Counted from the stretch's first letter, positions 52,880 through 63,570 are shown. The stretch is 64,000 nt of DNA from Ryuthela nishihirai (GCA_038380435.1 JAWZYU010000010.1:49014135-49078134); one strand, 5' to 3'. Numbers and translations are program-made. The notes: generated from the sequence alone by a model not told the origin.

Positions 52880-53545
52880 CAGCTAGAAACTAATCGGCGC
52901 CGCTTCGTTTCTAGACCGTCACTTTGCCCTCTCTTTGACCTTGAACACAACACCGGATCTGAAATTTCTGAACATTTCTCAGGCCTATGGCCTTATGCAC
53001 CAATGTTCAGCTCACTAGCACCGGTATATCGAAATTTCACCTTTAACCTCAAAGGACCTATAGCATCTAAAATTTCAAAATGTTGCTGATAATAAATAAA
53101 ATATAATAAATACCCCCTCAAGCAGCTGCTTGCCACAGAGGTCTGACAGGAGCCTGTCAGTTTATATGCCACAGTAGGAGATCTGAGAGGATGGCAGGAC
53201 CTCAGCAGAAAAACGACACACACATCCATGCCTAAATCCGGGGCTCGAACCCAGGTCCCTTAGATCAGTAGCCAACAACACAAGCGTGCTAACCACTCGA
53301 TAGCTACACATGAAATATCCCCAGGCACTTCTTTTTACCTCTCTAGCACTAGATCTAGATTTGACCTCTGACTTCGAAGGACCCACGGGATTTGAAATTT
53401 CGTTATATTCCTGAGTTCTATGACTCGAAACACGTTTTAGACACAGATTTACACGTTCTAGCATTAGTAGATCAAAGTTTGACCTCTACGTGACCTCTTT
53501 TTGACTTTGAAAAGGCACACCAGAGGTCGAATTTCGAATTTTTTT
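52880..53545 (+). repeat. Satellite-like element D, left part of long form
   Basis: GCACCGGTATATCGAAATTT, CACCTTTAACCTCAAAGGAC and AGATCAAAGTTTGACCTCTA correspond in order to the 33-kb copy. A SINE-B is inserted at about 53100-53305. Confidence 0.78.
53100..53305 (-). mobile_element. SINE-B copy
   Basis: Matches 45227-45437 (CTCAAGCAGCTGCTTGCCAC, CCGGGGCTCGAACCCAGG). The head is shortened and contains CAACAACACAAGCG near 53273. Confidence 0.85.
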
Positions 53546-55485
53546 TTCAAGTTCTACGACTCGGATTACCCCTCGGTGTAAATTACCTCAAGACCCACGA
53601 CACGGATTACCCCTCGGTGTAAATTACCTCAAGATCCACGACTCGGATTACCCCTCGGTGTAAATTACCTCAAGATCCACGACTCGGATTACCCCTCGGT
53701 GTAAATTACCTCAAGATCCACGACTCGGATTATCCCCTCGGCGTAAATTACCTCAAGATCCACGACTCGGATTACCCCTCGGTGAAAATTACCTCAAGAT
53801 CCACGACTCGGATTACCCCTCGGTGTAAATTACCTCAAGATCCACGACTCGGATTACCCCCTCGGCGTAAATTACCTCAAGATCCACGACTCGGATTACC
53901 CCTCGTGTAAATTACCTCAAGATCCATGACTCGGATTACCCCTCGGTGTAAATTACCTCAAGATCCACGACTCGGATTACCCCTCGGTGTAAATTACCTC
54001 AAGATCCACGACTCGGATTACCCCTCGGTGTAAATTACCTCAAGATCCACGACTCGGATTACCCCCTCGGCGTAAATTACCTCAAGATCCACGACTCGGA
54101 TTACCCCTCGGTGTAAATTACCTCAAGATCCACGACTCGGATTACCCCCTCGGCGTAAATTACCTCAAGATCCACGACTCGGATTACCCCTCGGTGTAAA
54201 TTACCTCAAGATCCACGACTCGGATTACCCCTCGGTGTAAATTACCTCAAGATCCATGACTCGGATTACCCCCTCGGCGTAAATTACCTCAAGATCCACG
54301 ACTCGGATTACCCCTCGTGTAAATTACCTCAAGATCCACGACTCGGATTACCCCTCGGTGTAAATTACCTCAAGATCCACGACTCGGATTACCCCCTCGG
54401 TGTAAATTACCTCAAGATCCACGACTCGGATTACCCCCTCGGCGTAAATTACCTCAAGATCCACGACTCGGATTACCCCTCGGTGTAAATTACCTCAAGA
54501 TCCACGACTCGGATTACCCCTCGGTGTAAATTACCTCAAGATCCACGACTCGGATTACCCCTCGGTGTAAATTACCTCGATCCACGACTCGGATTACCCC
54601 CTCGGCGTAAATTACCTCAAGATCCACGACTCGGATTACCCCCTCGGCGTAAATTACCTCAAGATCCACGACTCGGATTACCCCTCGTGTAAATTACCTC
54701 AAGATCCACGACTCGGATTACCCCTCGGTGTAAATTACCTCAAGATCCACGACTCGGATTACCCCCTCGGTGTAAATTACCTCAAGACCACGACTCGGAT
54801 TACCCCCTCGGCGTAAATTACCTCAAGATCCACGACTCGGATTACCCCTCGGTGTAAATTACCTCAAGATCCATGACTCGGATTACCCCTCGGTGTAAAT
54901 TACCTCAAGATCCACGACTCGGATTACCCCCTCGGCGTAAATTACCTCAAGATCCACGACTCGGATTACCCCTCGTGTAAATTACCTCAAGATCCACGAC
55001 TCGGATTACCCCTCGGTGTAAATTACCTCAAGATCCACGACTCGGATTACCCCTCGGTGTAAATTACCTCAAGATCCACGACTCGGATTACCCCTCGGTG
55101 TAAATTACCTCAAGATCCACGACTCGGATTACCCCTCGGTGTAAATTACCTCAAGATCCACGACTTGGATTACCCCCTCGGCGTAAATTACCTCAAGATC
55201 CACGACTCGGATTACCCCCTCGGCGTAAATTACCTCAAGATCCACGACTCGGATTACCCCTCGGTGTAAATTACCTCAAGATCCACGACTCGGATTACCC
55301 CCTCGGCGTAAATTACCTCAAGTTCCACGACTCGGATTACCCCCTCGGCGTAAATTACCTCAAGATCCACGACTCGGATTACCCCCTCGGCGTAAATTAC
55401 CTGAAGTTCCACGACTCGGATTACCCCCTCGGCGTAAATTACCTCAAGATCCACTACTCGGATTACCCCTCGGTGTAAACTTTCA
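53545..55485 (+). repeat. ~41-bp minisatellite, 47 units
   Basis: Units of AATTACCTCAAGATCCACGA plus CTCGGATTACCCCTCGGTGTA. Length variants are A (CCCCTCGGTGTA, 41 bp), C (CCCCCTCGGCGTA, 42), D (CCCCCTCGGTGTA, 42) and a 40-bp type (CCCCTCGTGTA). I counted 47 by hand. Variant order is non-random, suggesting higher-order units. Frames inside are artefacts. Confidence 0.95.
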
Positions 55486-55600
55486 GACCTCTACCATTTC
55501 TGCATCCTAATTATAATCAGCTGGATCCCTTATCAGTCCCTCAGTCGGTCATTCACTCACTCATAATCGTCTATATACATAGATTAGCAAGTAATAAAAA
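55486..55600 (+). repeat. Element D, right flank
   Basis: TTTCAGACCTCTACCATTTC and TGCATCCTAATTATAATCAG match the right flank of the short form near 33480-33530. Confidence 0.75.
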
Positions 55601-55970
55601 AAATTGCAAATAATTAAACTCCAATTTTGATTCTTGATCCGAAAAAAGAATTCTAATTTGTCCAACAATTATATTGCACTGCTCAAGAAATTCCCGATAA
55701 CTCGTATTGAAATTTGATTCTGCCTTTAAAAATTTCTGTTATTCGATGGTGTGATGCTCTACCACAATAGCATCTCACGTTGCTCTACCTATTGTGGAGA
55801 GAATTATTTCAACAGGGTGTCTATTACTTTTGGTAATCTGGAGGATTTTATCCACATGTCGCATAATTTTTTAATTAATCTGGATGGTTGACCAGGACGA
55901 TAATGACTCGAGAAATCCTATTTACACTTTTAAATATAAAATTGTGAGAAAAAAAGTAAATAATATATAT
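55601..55970. other. AT-rich interval, nothing recognised
   Basis: Contains TGGTGTGATGCTCTACCACA with a partly complementary GCATCTCACGTTGCTCTACC stretch. No feature assigned. Confidence 0.4.
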
Positions 55971-56047
55971 GATCTTGAGGAAATTTACGCCGAGGGGTAA
56001 TCCGAGTCGTGGATCTTGAGGTAATGTACGTCGAGGGATAATCCGAT
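55971..56047 (-). repeat. Two inverted minisatellite units
   Basis: GATCTTGAGGAAATTTACGC, GAGGGGTAATCCGAGTCGTG and a second diverged unit are the complement of the 53.5-55.5 kb repeat, about 490 bp beyond its end. Confidence 0.9.
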
Positions 56048-56199
56048 TAAAGTAATATATATTAAAAAAGTAATAAGCTGTAACTGATGTAGATAATTAA
56101 TAATTCAATCGGAAACCTGGAGAGGACTTTTCAACGCTCCAAAACTTTGGGTAGAAACTGGAGAAGTATATATAGGACACGAAGAGTTCATGACGAATC

Positions 56200-57050
56200 C
56201 CAGAACCGGAAATGGCATACTCAAAACACAAGACTTCGGGGTCAAAGACGAAGAGAGGATAACTCTAGATATAATTCTTCGTTAAAAAGTCCATAGCTGC
56301 TAAAAGATGACAATTTCATGATTCAGTCGTAGGTAACACACCCATGACATATATGGCAACGCTTTTAAAGGTGGTTCCAAAATTACATTTCATCATCTCG
56401 CCAGTACTCCTAGTTTAAGGAACTTTTTTAGTATCATAAGCAATACATCGCATACAACATTTTTCAACATGAGACCTGCTCTTCAATGTCCAATAGAAAC
56501 GTTACCTGGTCTCCGCTAATGTTTCGTTGACATCCAAGTGTCTTCCAATAGCACTAGGGGGCGGGGGTGGCTCAGTCGGTAGCGCGCCAGGCTCGTAATC
56601 TGTAGTTCCCAGGTTCGAGTCCCAGCTGGGTCAGCGTTGAGATTTATCTCCGCAAAATTCCCCGCCCTGCCCACGGTCAGTAGGGGACACCGATGGGCTT
56701 GGAAAGGCCGCCGTCCGTCGGATGAGACGTTAAGCCGTGGGCCCGTGTGCGGGAGAGACCCCTGTGCACGTTAAAGAACACGCTGGATGGCCTTGACGGG
56801 AGACTACCATCTGTCTCCCAACAGCTGTTCCAGTGGGTCCCCTCCCCCAACCTTCTCTGAGCCTTCGGGGTCCATGTGACCTGGCCATTTAGCCCATAAT
56901 GTGCAAAAAAGTGCCGCTTAGAGGTAAAACAACCCAACCCAAATCCAATAGCACTATCACGAAGTTCTTTGAAACCGTAGATCCACTCCTAACCAAGGGA
57001 GAATGGTGTTCCTACTATCTACACTTTCCTATTTCCTGTACATTACCTGA
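56200..57050 (-). pseudogene. Gypsy integrase remnant, split by a SINE
   Basis: Upstream of the SINE is FKELRDSAIG. After it come RHLDVNETLAETR and, after frame changes, a C-x2-C pair (CCMRCIA), matching the HHCC zinc-binding region. The catalytic core start reads FKSVAIYVMGVLPTTES, then LLAAMDFLTKN. The first catalytic Asp, normally in the hydrophobic-Asp-hydrophobic motif before the Gly, is Tyr here (AIYVMG). The SINE at 56557-56943 lies within the zinc-finger coding part. It is non-functional. Confidence 0.8.
56557..56943 (+). mobile_element. SINE-A in the Gypsy integrase
   Basis: 13-bp TSD TCCAATAGCACTA at 56544-56556 and 56944-56956. A few bases are missing at GGGAGAGACCCCTG. Confidence 0.95.
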
Positions 57051-57550
57051 TCTTTGATGAGTCCCACTGGGCATGAAGAGTTCCCCATATTGCGATATGT
57101 GCTCACAATAAGATGTCTAACAACTGACTCCATCCATTCTAACATGGTCTTCATTTCTTCATTATTCTGCTGGGTATTTCTTATTTCCACGGGACACCAA
57201 ATACCATGTGTAATTATCATTCTGTTGAAATGGTAACCGTATGATAAAACATTACTCAATAACTTTTTAATTCTCTGTGCTAGAATAGTGTTTGAAATCT
57301 TCACTACAAGATCGCCTAGACAGAACATTTGCATTCCCATGTGATTTGTCATCATGACGTTCAATCCTGAAATAGTGGTCTTGTAGCCATTGTATCCATC
57401 TCACGATCAATATTTCATACTTCAATATTTTTTAAAATTTAATAACCATATAAGAGTTGCATGATAGGGTTCAAAGACGTAAAACTTTTACCCATAGAAA
57501 TAATAGAGGAATGTTCTGTGGATTTGACTATAAGAGTTCCTTTTTGATCA
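57051..57550 (-). pseudogene. Probable Gypsy RNase H-integrase linker, decayed
   Basis: A minus-strand frame (57364-57029) sits where the region between RNase H and integrase is expected, but I recognise no motif in it. It is assigned by position only. A SINE-A scrap (CCCATCCGACGGACGGCGGC) lies at 57550-57592. Confidence 0.4.
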
Positions 57551-58028
57551 TACGTCCCATCCGACGGACGGCGGCCTTTCCAAGGCCATCCTTTGTGGTT
57601 TAGATAATGTCTTGCTGAAGAAAACAATTTCACTCTTTTGTCAGATTTGCACTTGTGAAACGGCAGCGTCTACTTCAATATTATTTGGGTCGTGTCCAAA
57701 ATAAATTGCTCAGCAGCCTATGGATAAGCTAACACTGGTGCCAAAGATGTGGTTCCTTCAGTTCTGGAAATCAACTTCGCTTTTATGTCCAGGAAAGCTG
57801 CTGATCTCCCTCTGTCAGAAGGTGCAGTGACTGTTGAAGAACTAGTTCCTCGTAACATCAAAGTTTTCAAGATTAGTCTTGACTCGCAGAGACGTGATAA
57901 CAAATCCGAAGTATCACACAATCTTGTTGAAAGAGCTGACACTTTAATGGGCTCAATGTGAGCTTGGTTGCCATGAATTTCTCGGACACTTGGCAGATTT
58001 TGCTGATGTTCTTCAAATTATCTTCCCA

Positions 58029-58423
58029 GGTTATGTTGTGCTGGGTTGTTTTACCTCTGAGCGGCACTTTTTTGCACACCAGGGGCTAAATGGCCAGGTC
58101 ACATGAACCCCGAAGGCTCAGAGAAGGTTAGGGGAGGGGACCCACTGGAACAGCTGTTGGGAGACAGATGGTAGCCTCCCGTCAAGGCCATCCAGCGTGT
58201 TCTTTAACGTGCACAGAGTATGGCTCTCCCGCACACGGGGCCACGGCTTAACGTTCCATCCGACGGACGGCAGCCTTTCCAAGCCCATCGGTGTCCCCTA
58301 CTGACCGTGGGCAGGGTGGGAAATTTTGCGGAGATAAATCTCAACGCTGACCCAGCTGGGACTCGAACCTGGGAACTACAGATTACGAGCTGGCGCGCTA
58401 CCGACTGAGCCACCCCCGCCCCA
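58029..58423 (-). mobile_element. SINE-A in the Gypsy RT
   Basis: 10-bp TSD TATCTTCCCA at 58019-58028 and 58424-58433, just downstream of the YMED box in coding orientation. The tail starts GGTTATGTTGTGCTGGG, less regular than usual. Confidence 0.93.
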
Positions 58424-58717
58424 TATCTTCCCAAGATGATGATGTCTTCCATGTATACTAGATAAACTTATCAACCCTGAAACACTTATTTCGTCAGTAT
58501 TTTAAATATAACAGGTGCATCACATAGTCTAAATAACATCTCTCTAAAACTGCTGTAGTCCGCTTCCTTCTTTTCCCAGACTTCATGATGAATGCTTACA
58601 TTCCAATAGTCACTCTTCAAATCCATAACAGAAAACCATTGTGATACATAAAGAGTATCTAGCGTGTCATCGATTGTTGATAGCAGAATTCACTCTCTTT
58701 TAATGACATAATTTAGG

Positions 58718-58835
58718 CATCTGCAGTCTACGCAGAATCTTGTTGTGGCATCGGTAGTCTACACAGAATGGTTTTGAGGCACCTGTAGTCTACACAGAAT
58801 CGTGTTGCTACATACATCTGTACTCTACACAATCC
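58718..58835. repeat. Short degenerate tandem repeat in the RT
   Basis: Four imperfect units around GTAGTCTACACAGAAT, which encodes the FCVDY-type RT motif on the minus strand. Confidence 0.75.
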
Positions 58836-58856
58836 TTTTTTCTAGAAACCACAGAT

Positions 58857-59226
58857 GACGTCCACTGATGGTTCATGATGTCATCGTTCATGATCCATGA
58901 CGTCCAGTGATGGATGATGGCTCATGATGTCATCGTTCATGATCCATGACGTCCAGTGATGGATGATGGTTCATGATGCCATCATTAATGATCCATGACG
59001 TCCAGTGATGGATGATGGTTCATGATGCCATCATTAATGATTCATGACGTCCAGTGATGGATGATGGTTATGATGTCATCGTTCACGATCCATGACGTCC
59101 AGTGATGGATGATGGTTAATGATGTCATCGTTCATGATCCATGACGTCCAGTGATGGATGATGGTTCATGATGTCATCGTTCATGATCCATGACGTCCAG
59201 TGATGGATGATGGTTCATGATGTCTT
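58857..59226. repeat. 49-bp minisatellite, about 7 units
   Basis: Units built from CCAGTGATGGATGATGGTTC, ATGATGTCATCGTTCATGAT and CCATGACGT, with period exactly 49 (58904, 58953 and on). The first unit overlaps RT coding sequence (QWTSS), so the repeat grew out of the gene. Confidence 0.94.
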
Positions 59227-59737
59227 GGGTTTCCATATCCCTTATAATTCATTGATGTCACGTGACACGAACGTCATTGAGGTAGCAAAGAAATGGAGTG
59301 TCACGAGTGTTTATGTAGTACTCTGCCTGGTTGATTCTACAATAATTATCTGACTTAATTAAGATGAATGCAGGACAATTCATTCATTAACGTTAAGATG
59401 TATGCAGGACATGTCATTCACTAACATTAAGATGTATGAAGGACAATTCATTCTTAAAGTTAGGATGTATGCAGGACAATTCATTCATTAAACTTTTGGC
59501 TTCAACAACCTGGTACAGGGTTCGCTATCTATTTGGTTCTTCCCACAGTTCAGTTAGATGGGATGGAAATATTTTATGATGTTCACCGGTTTAGTAACTT
59601 CTTGAGTGCTGGTACATGCTATCCAGGTCACTGGTTTACACACTGTAAGTTCTTTAGAATTTTTTCCCACCATACATGAAGTATTACTCACAGTATCAGT
59701 CTGATGAGAATCTGGTTATCCCGTCTCTTGGTAATAA
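59227..59737 (-). pseudogene. Gypsy protease-RT linker, decayed
   Basis: On the minus strand SHLTELWEEPN (near 59560) resembles the linker helix that precedes RT in Gypsy Pol. A short repeat (AAGATGTATGCAGGACAATTC, 59365-59490) interrupts it. Confidence 0.5.
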
Positions 59738-59996
59738 AGAGAAGGCCAATGGGCTTGGAAACTCTGCTGTCCTTCGGATGTGATGTTAAGCCATCGCCCT
59801 GTATTAAGGAAAACCATACCTTGTATACACTAAAAAAACTGCTGGATAGCCTTGACATACGGCTGCCATCTGTCTCTCAACGGCTGTCCAGTGTATAATC
59901 TTCTTCCAACTTCTGAACCATTGGAATCTTAGTGACCTGGCGATTTAGTCCAATGTCGGCAAAAATGTGCTGCCTCAGAAGTAAAACAACCCAACC
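59738..59996 (+). mobile_element. Old SINE-A, 5'-truncated
   Basis: Starts AATGGGCTTGGAAACTCTG and ends GTAAAACAACCCAACC. Head and first part of the body are missing; no TSD seen. Confidence 0.82.
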
Positions 59997-60150
59997 TAAC
60001 CCTTTGACCAAACTTCAGTTCCTTAGAGAATGTGAATGTCTCCTGATCTATAATGAATGGTGTTTCCCCGATTTCAGAGATTAGCACTTTTTCTTTCGGG
60101 TTTATGCTGAAGCCATTCTTTCTTAGAAAGTCTATAGTCCATGGATGCAC
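59997..60150 (-). pseudogene. Gypsy protease C-terminal remnant
   Basis: Minus-strand frame with HPWTIDFLRKNGFSINPKEK, resembling the ILGxDFLRKxG segment that closes retropepsin folds in Gypsy Pol. The catalytic DTG motif is not found. Confidence 0.6.
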
Positions 60151-60459
60151 TCGTCAAGGATATCGGCTATAGACAGGATGGCATATGAGGCATCTACCAA
60201 CTCGGATGTTCAGATCTACCTTCTCATGGGCTCTTGAGATATCCATTTCCAGGGAGTATCAAATTCAGAAAGAATGGGTTTAGGGGGATTGCAGATTTGG
60301 AAGATTGCCAAGTAATAAGAGAGAATCGAGATAGAAGGGTGTCAAGACACAAGATTGTCGATCTAGATCGTCGAGCTACTAGAATGGTAGCTATCTCACG
60401 TGAGATTAATTTTTGGTAAAAGAAATTTCGAATCAATCAATAGTTTGTTGACTTAGGAA
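60151..60459. other. Interval of uncertain origin
   Basis: A 61-codon plus-strand frame (60234-60419) contains RRVSRHKIVDLDRRATRMVA, loosely like a helix-turn-helix of Tc1-type transposases. Not enough for a call. Confidence 0.3.
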
Positions 60460-60470
60460 ACAATCACATG

Positions 60471-60862
60471 GGTTGTTGTTGGGTTGTTTTACCTCTGAGC
60501 GGCACTTTTTTGCACACCATGGGCTAAATCGCCAGGTCACGTTGACCCCGAAGGCTCAGAGAAGGTTGGGGGAAGGGACCCACTGGAACAGCTGTTGGGA
60601 GACAGATGGTAGCCTCCCGTCAAGGCCATCCAGCGTGTTCTTTAACGTGCACAGGGTATGGCTCTCCCGCAGACGGGGTCACGGCTTAACGTCCCATCCG
60701 ACGGACGGCGGCCTTTCCAAGCCCATCGGTGTCCCCTACTGACCGTGGGCAGGGCGGGGAATTTTGCGGAGATAAATCTCAACGCTGACCCAGCTGGGAC
60801 TCGAACCTGGGAACTACAGATTACGAGCCTGGTGCGCTACCGACTGAGCCACCCCCGCCCCC
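60471..60862 (-). mobile_element. SINE-A, full-length young copy
   Basis: 11-bp TSD ACAATCACATG at 60460-60470 and 60863-60873. Confidence 0.95.
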
Positions 60863-60904
60863 ACAATCACATGAGGAGAGTACCAGTCAATGGAGTGCCA
60901 AAGT

Positions 60905-61175
60905 AAAACGTTGTCGAGTTAGAAGAATATTGAATAAATAAAATTTTGAGTTAGAGGAATGTCGAGTAGAGTTTCGAGTTCGAAGAATGTCGAGTAAATA
61001 ACGTTTAAAGTTATTAGAACGTCGAATAGAGAGAGTTACGAGTTCGAAGAATATAGATGACTGGTAAATAAATGGAGTTTTGAATTAATAGATTATAGAA
61101 TCAGAAGAATATAGAACCTACGAGAGTGTCGAATCACCAGAATGTTGAGTTTTGAGAATGTTGAGTAAAAGAAAT
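60905..61175. repeat. Degenerate short tandem repeat
   Basis: GTTGTCGAGTTAGAAGAAT-like motifs alternate with GAGTAAATAA about eight times, spaced roughly 20-40 bp. Confidence 0.65.
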
Positions 61176-62105
61176 GTCGACTTCAGGAGCTTCAAATTAC
61201 CGGAACTCCACTGAGAAGAAAACGAAAATATGGAAACGCGTCAGGTTCCAGGAATTTCAAACCATGCTTCTCTCCTCATCGATTTTTAAACGGAATCTTA
61301 ATGCATTTACAGTAGTTTATCTTGAAACAAAAGCTTCCGACTGGAGTTTCAAGAATCTCTCCGTTATCTGTGAAGTGTGAGCATTCAGGTGTGATGCACA
61401 GGAGAGCAGAGATGTTATTACAGTTCATCTTCTGTGATGAATGGAGCAGAATTCTCTGTACGACCGCCTATCGATCAACGAAAAGTTTGTATGGAGGACA
61501 GCCAACTGCCAGGTAACGACTTTGTTTCCAGCTGCCAACATTTACAAAGCTTTGAAGGCGGTCAATGAATCAATCCATCAACAAAAATAATCTTTCCAAA
61601 GATGATTCCGAAGCGCTATTGTGCGCTACTGACGTAAAAGAGAATACATGTGACGTCAACTACGGATGATTCTATCAAAGTTTGCAATTTATTTAACCAG
61701 AATGTCGAGTTTATGAAACAACTGCTACGATAAAGAAGTTAAATGGAGAGCATGGTTTAAACACTCAGATGTTAGACTCCGACTGAATCTTTTTAAAAAA
61801 AAGAAGTATTTCGTTTAGAACTAAGAATAAACTTCCCATCACGTCTCGAAGAATGAAAATAAACATTAAATTGCACAACATTATGTGATATTTTCTTTCG
61901 ATAAAACCAGCAACAAAAAAAAATCTGTTTGTTTTTTTTTGTTCTTAGAACAGCGAAAACTGTGGATCTTAACTGTTTATCGCTAAAAAGTTCAAGGCTA
62001 TGGTCGTAAATGGTTTCTTTATATAGTAATATCAAGAAATGCTTCACAAGGGAACACGGAGGTTAGAATTTTACACAATAATAGTAATTTATTTAAACCT
62101 AATAA
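61176..62105. other. Interval with nothing recognised
   Basis: Two plus-strand frames (61174-61380, 61322-61516) and one minus frame (61793-62047) carry no domain I know. Confidence 0.5.
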
Positions 62106-62107
62106 GA

Positions 62108-62180
62108 GCTTCATCTCTCCTTTCCCCAACCTTCTCTGAGTCTTTGGGGTCCTTGTGACCTAGACATTTAGCCCATTGTG
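62108..62180 (+). mobile_element. SINE-A tail-side fragment
   Basis: CCCCAACCTTCTCTGAGTC to TTAGCCCATTGTGTG, cut off by the next element. Confidence 0.82.
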
Positions 62181-62640
62181 TGAGTTGGGTTGTTTTACTT
62201 CTGAGTGGCACTTTTTTGCACACCATAGGCTAAATGGCCAGGTCACATGGGTTGGGTTGTGTTGTTTTACCTCTGAGCTGCACTTTTTTGCACACCATGG
62301 GCTAAATGGCCAGGTCATATGGACCCCGAAGGCTCAGAGAAGGTTGGGGGAGGGGACACACTGGAACAGCTGTTGGGAGACAGATGGTAGTCTCCCGTCA
62401 AGGCCATCCAACGTGTTCTTTAACGTGCACAGGGTATGGCTCTCCCACACACGGGACCACGGCTTAACGTCCCATCCGACGGACGGCGGCCTTTCCAAGC
62501 CCATCGGTGTCCCCTACTGACCGTGGGCAGGGCGGGGAATTTTGCGGAGATAAATCTCAACGCTGACGCAGCTGGGACTCGAACCTGGGAACTACAGATT
62601 ACGAGTCTGGCGCGCTACCGACTGAGCCCCCCCCCCCCCA
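62181..62640 (-). mobile_element. SINE-A with a doubled tail
   Basis: A first tail unit (62181-62247) stops at CCAGGTCACATGG and is followed by a complete copy starting GTTGGGTTGTGTTG. The head ends in a C run (62628-62639). No TSD recognised. Confidence 0.9.
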
Positions 62641-62750
62641 CATTTTTTAATTCAAAAAATATCTAGACCAGCAGTTCCCAACGTTTTTTTATCCAACCTG
62701 CCCTTTTAGTTAGTGCTATTTACTAAAGTCCCCTTTTTACCAGGAAATAT

Positions 62751-63141
62751 GGGGCGGGGGTGGCTCAGTCGGTAGCGCGCCAGGCTCGTAATCTGTAGTT
62801 CCCAGGTTCGAGTCCCAGCTGGGTCAGCGTTGAGATTTATCTCCGCAAAACTCCCCGCCCTGCCCACGGTCAGTAGGGGACACCGATGGGCTTGGAAAGG
62901 CCGCCGTCCGTCGGATGGGACGTTAAGCCGTGGCCCCGTGTGCGGGAGAGCCATACCCTGTGCACGTTAAAGAACACGCTGGATGGCCTTGACGGGAGGC
63001 TACCATCTGTCTCCCAACAGCTGTTCCAGTGGGTCCCCTCCCCCAACCTTCTCTGAGCCTTCGAGGTCCATGTGACCTGGCCATTTAGCCCATGGTGTGC
63101 AAAAAAGTGCCGCTCAGAGGTAAAACAATCCAACCCAAACA
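62751..63141 (+). mobile_element. SINE-A, full-length young copy
   Basis: TSD ACCAGGAA with 3-4 further near-matching bases, at 62739 and 63142. The two previous copies on minus and this on plus make an inverted cluster. Confidence 0.93.
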
Positions 63142-63319
63142 ACCAGGAATTATTTAATTTTTTTTTATTCTCCTTTCATGAAAATAAAACCAATTTTTCC
63201 AGTATAAAACTAGTTGGAACTAGATAGAAATATTGCTCCTATTATCAGTTTGACAAACCAAAAGCCCACCCCCCCCCATATTTTTAAAACTCCCCTGTTC
63301 ATAAACCACTATCTGGAAC

Positions 63320-63570
63320 AGTCAGGGCCGGATCTAGGGGGAGAAAGGCAGTCATGCCCCTCCTCCCTTTTGAGAATGCTAGTAAGGGTAATGGAGGCAA
63401 AAAATTACTAAACTTGTGCATATTTCGCGCATTTTCCAAAAACTCAAAGAACGAAGGAGGAAATATGCTGGAATGGGAATCCAGTCTCTTCCACCCCCCT
63501 GTACTTCTTTCTGCCGAGGAGTTTTTTTTTTATCTTGCCAACTCATTTCTCAAATAATTCATTTACCGAG
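63320..63570 (+). mobile_element. MITE-C, best-preserved end
   Basis: Starts CAGGGCCGGATCTAGGGGG, then TTTTGAGAATGCTAGTAAGG, GGTAATGGAGGCAAAAAATT and ATTTCGCGCATTTTCC. The complement of this order is found in the 7.5-, 10.2- and 18.5-kb copies. Confidence 0.5.

Larger units (their letters stand above)
57560..58880 (-). pseudogene. Gypsy reverse transcriptase / RNase H remnant
   Basis: Minus-strand order: QWTSSVVSRKK (near 58850), RFCVD (near 58755), STIDDTLDTLYVSQWFSVMD and LKSDYWNVSIHHE (58690-58580). The active-site box VYMEDIIILG (near 58450) has YMED where YxDD is expected. Beyond the SINE at 58029-58423 are LTLSPLKCQLFQ (near 57990), TTSLAPVLAYP (near 57745) and FILDT (near 57690), the start of RNase H. 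Stops and frameshifts are frequent. A tandem repeat duplicates the FCVD-coding part at 58718-58835. Confidence 0.85.
56190..60150 (-). mobile_element. Ty3/Gypsy-like retrotransposon Pol fossil
   Basis: On the minus strand, protease, RT, RNase H and integrase remnants occur in the Ty3/Gypsy order. The region is broken by SINE-As at 59738-59996, 58029-58423 and 56557-56943, by a minisatellite at 58857-59226, and by many stops and frameshifts. I see no LTRs or gag. Confidence 0.82.

Noticed and set aside
53545..55485. CRISPR or coding repeat array
   Set aside because: Continuous 40-42-bp units with no spacers; frames depend on unit length and break with variants.
57029..57364. Independent 111-residue gene on the minus strand
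   Set aside because: It sits between Gypsy RNase H and integrase remnants in the right orientation, so decayed Pol linker is simpler, though I found no motif.
60473..60742. Conserved ~87-residue frames such as MGCFTSERHFFAHHGLNGQV, seen in many places on both strands
   Set aside because: They are antisense or sense readings of the SINE-A body. Conservation comes from copy identity, frames break freely between copies, and they overlap other frames of the same SINE.
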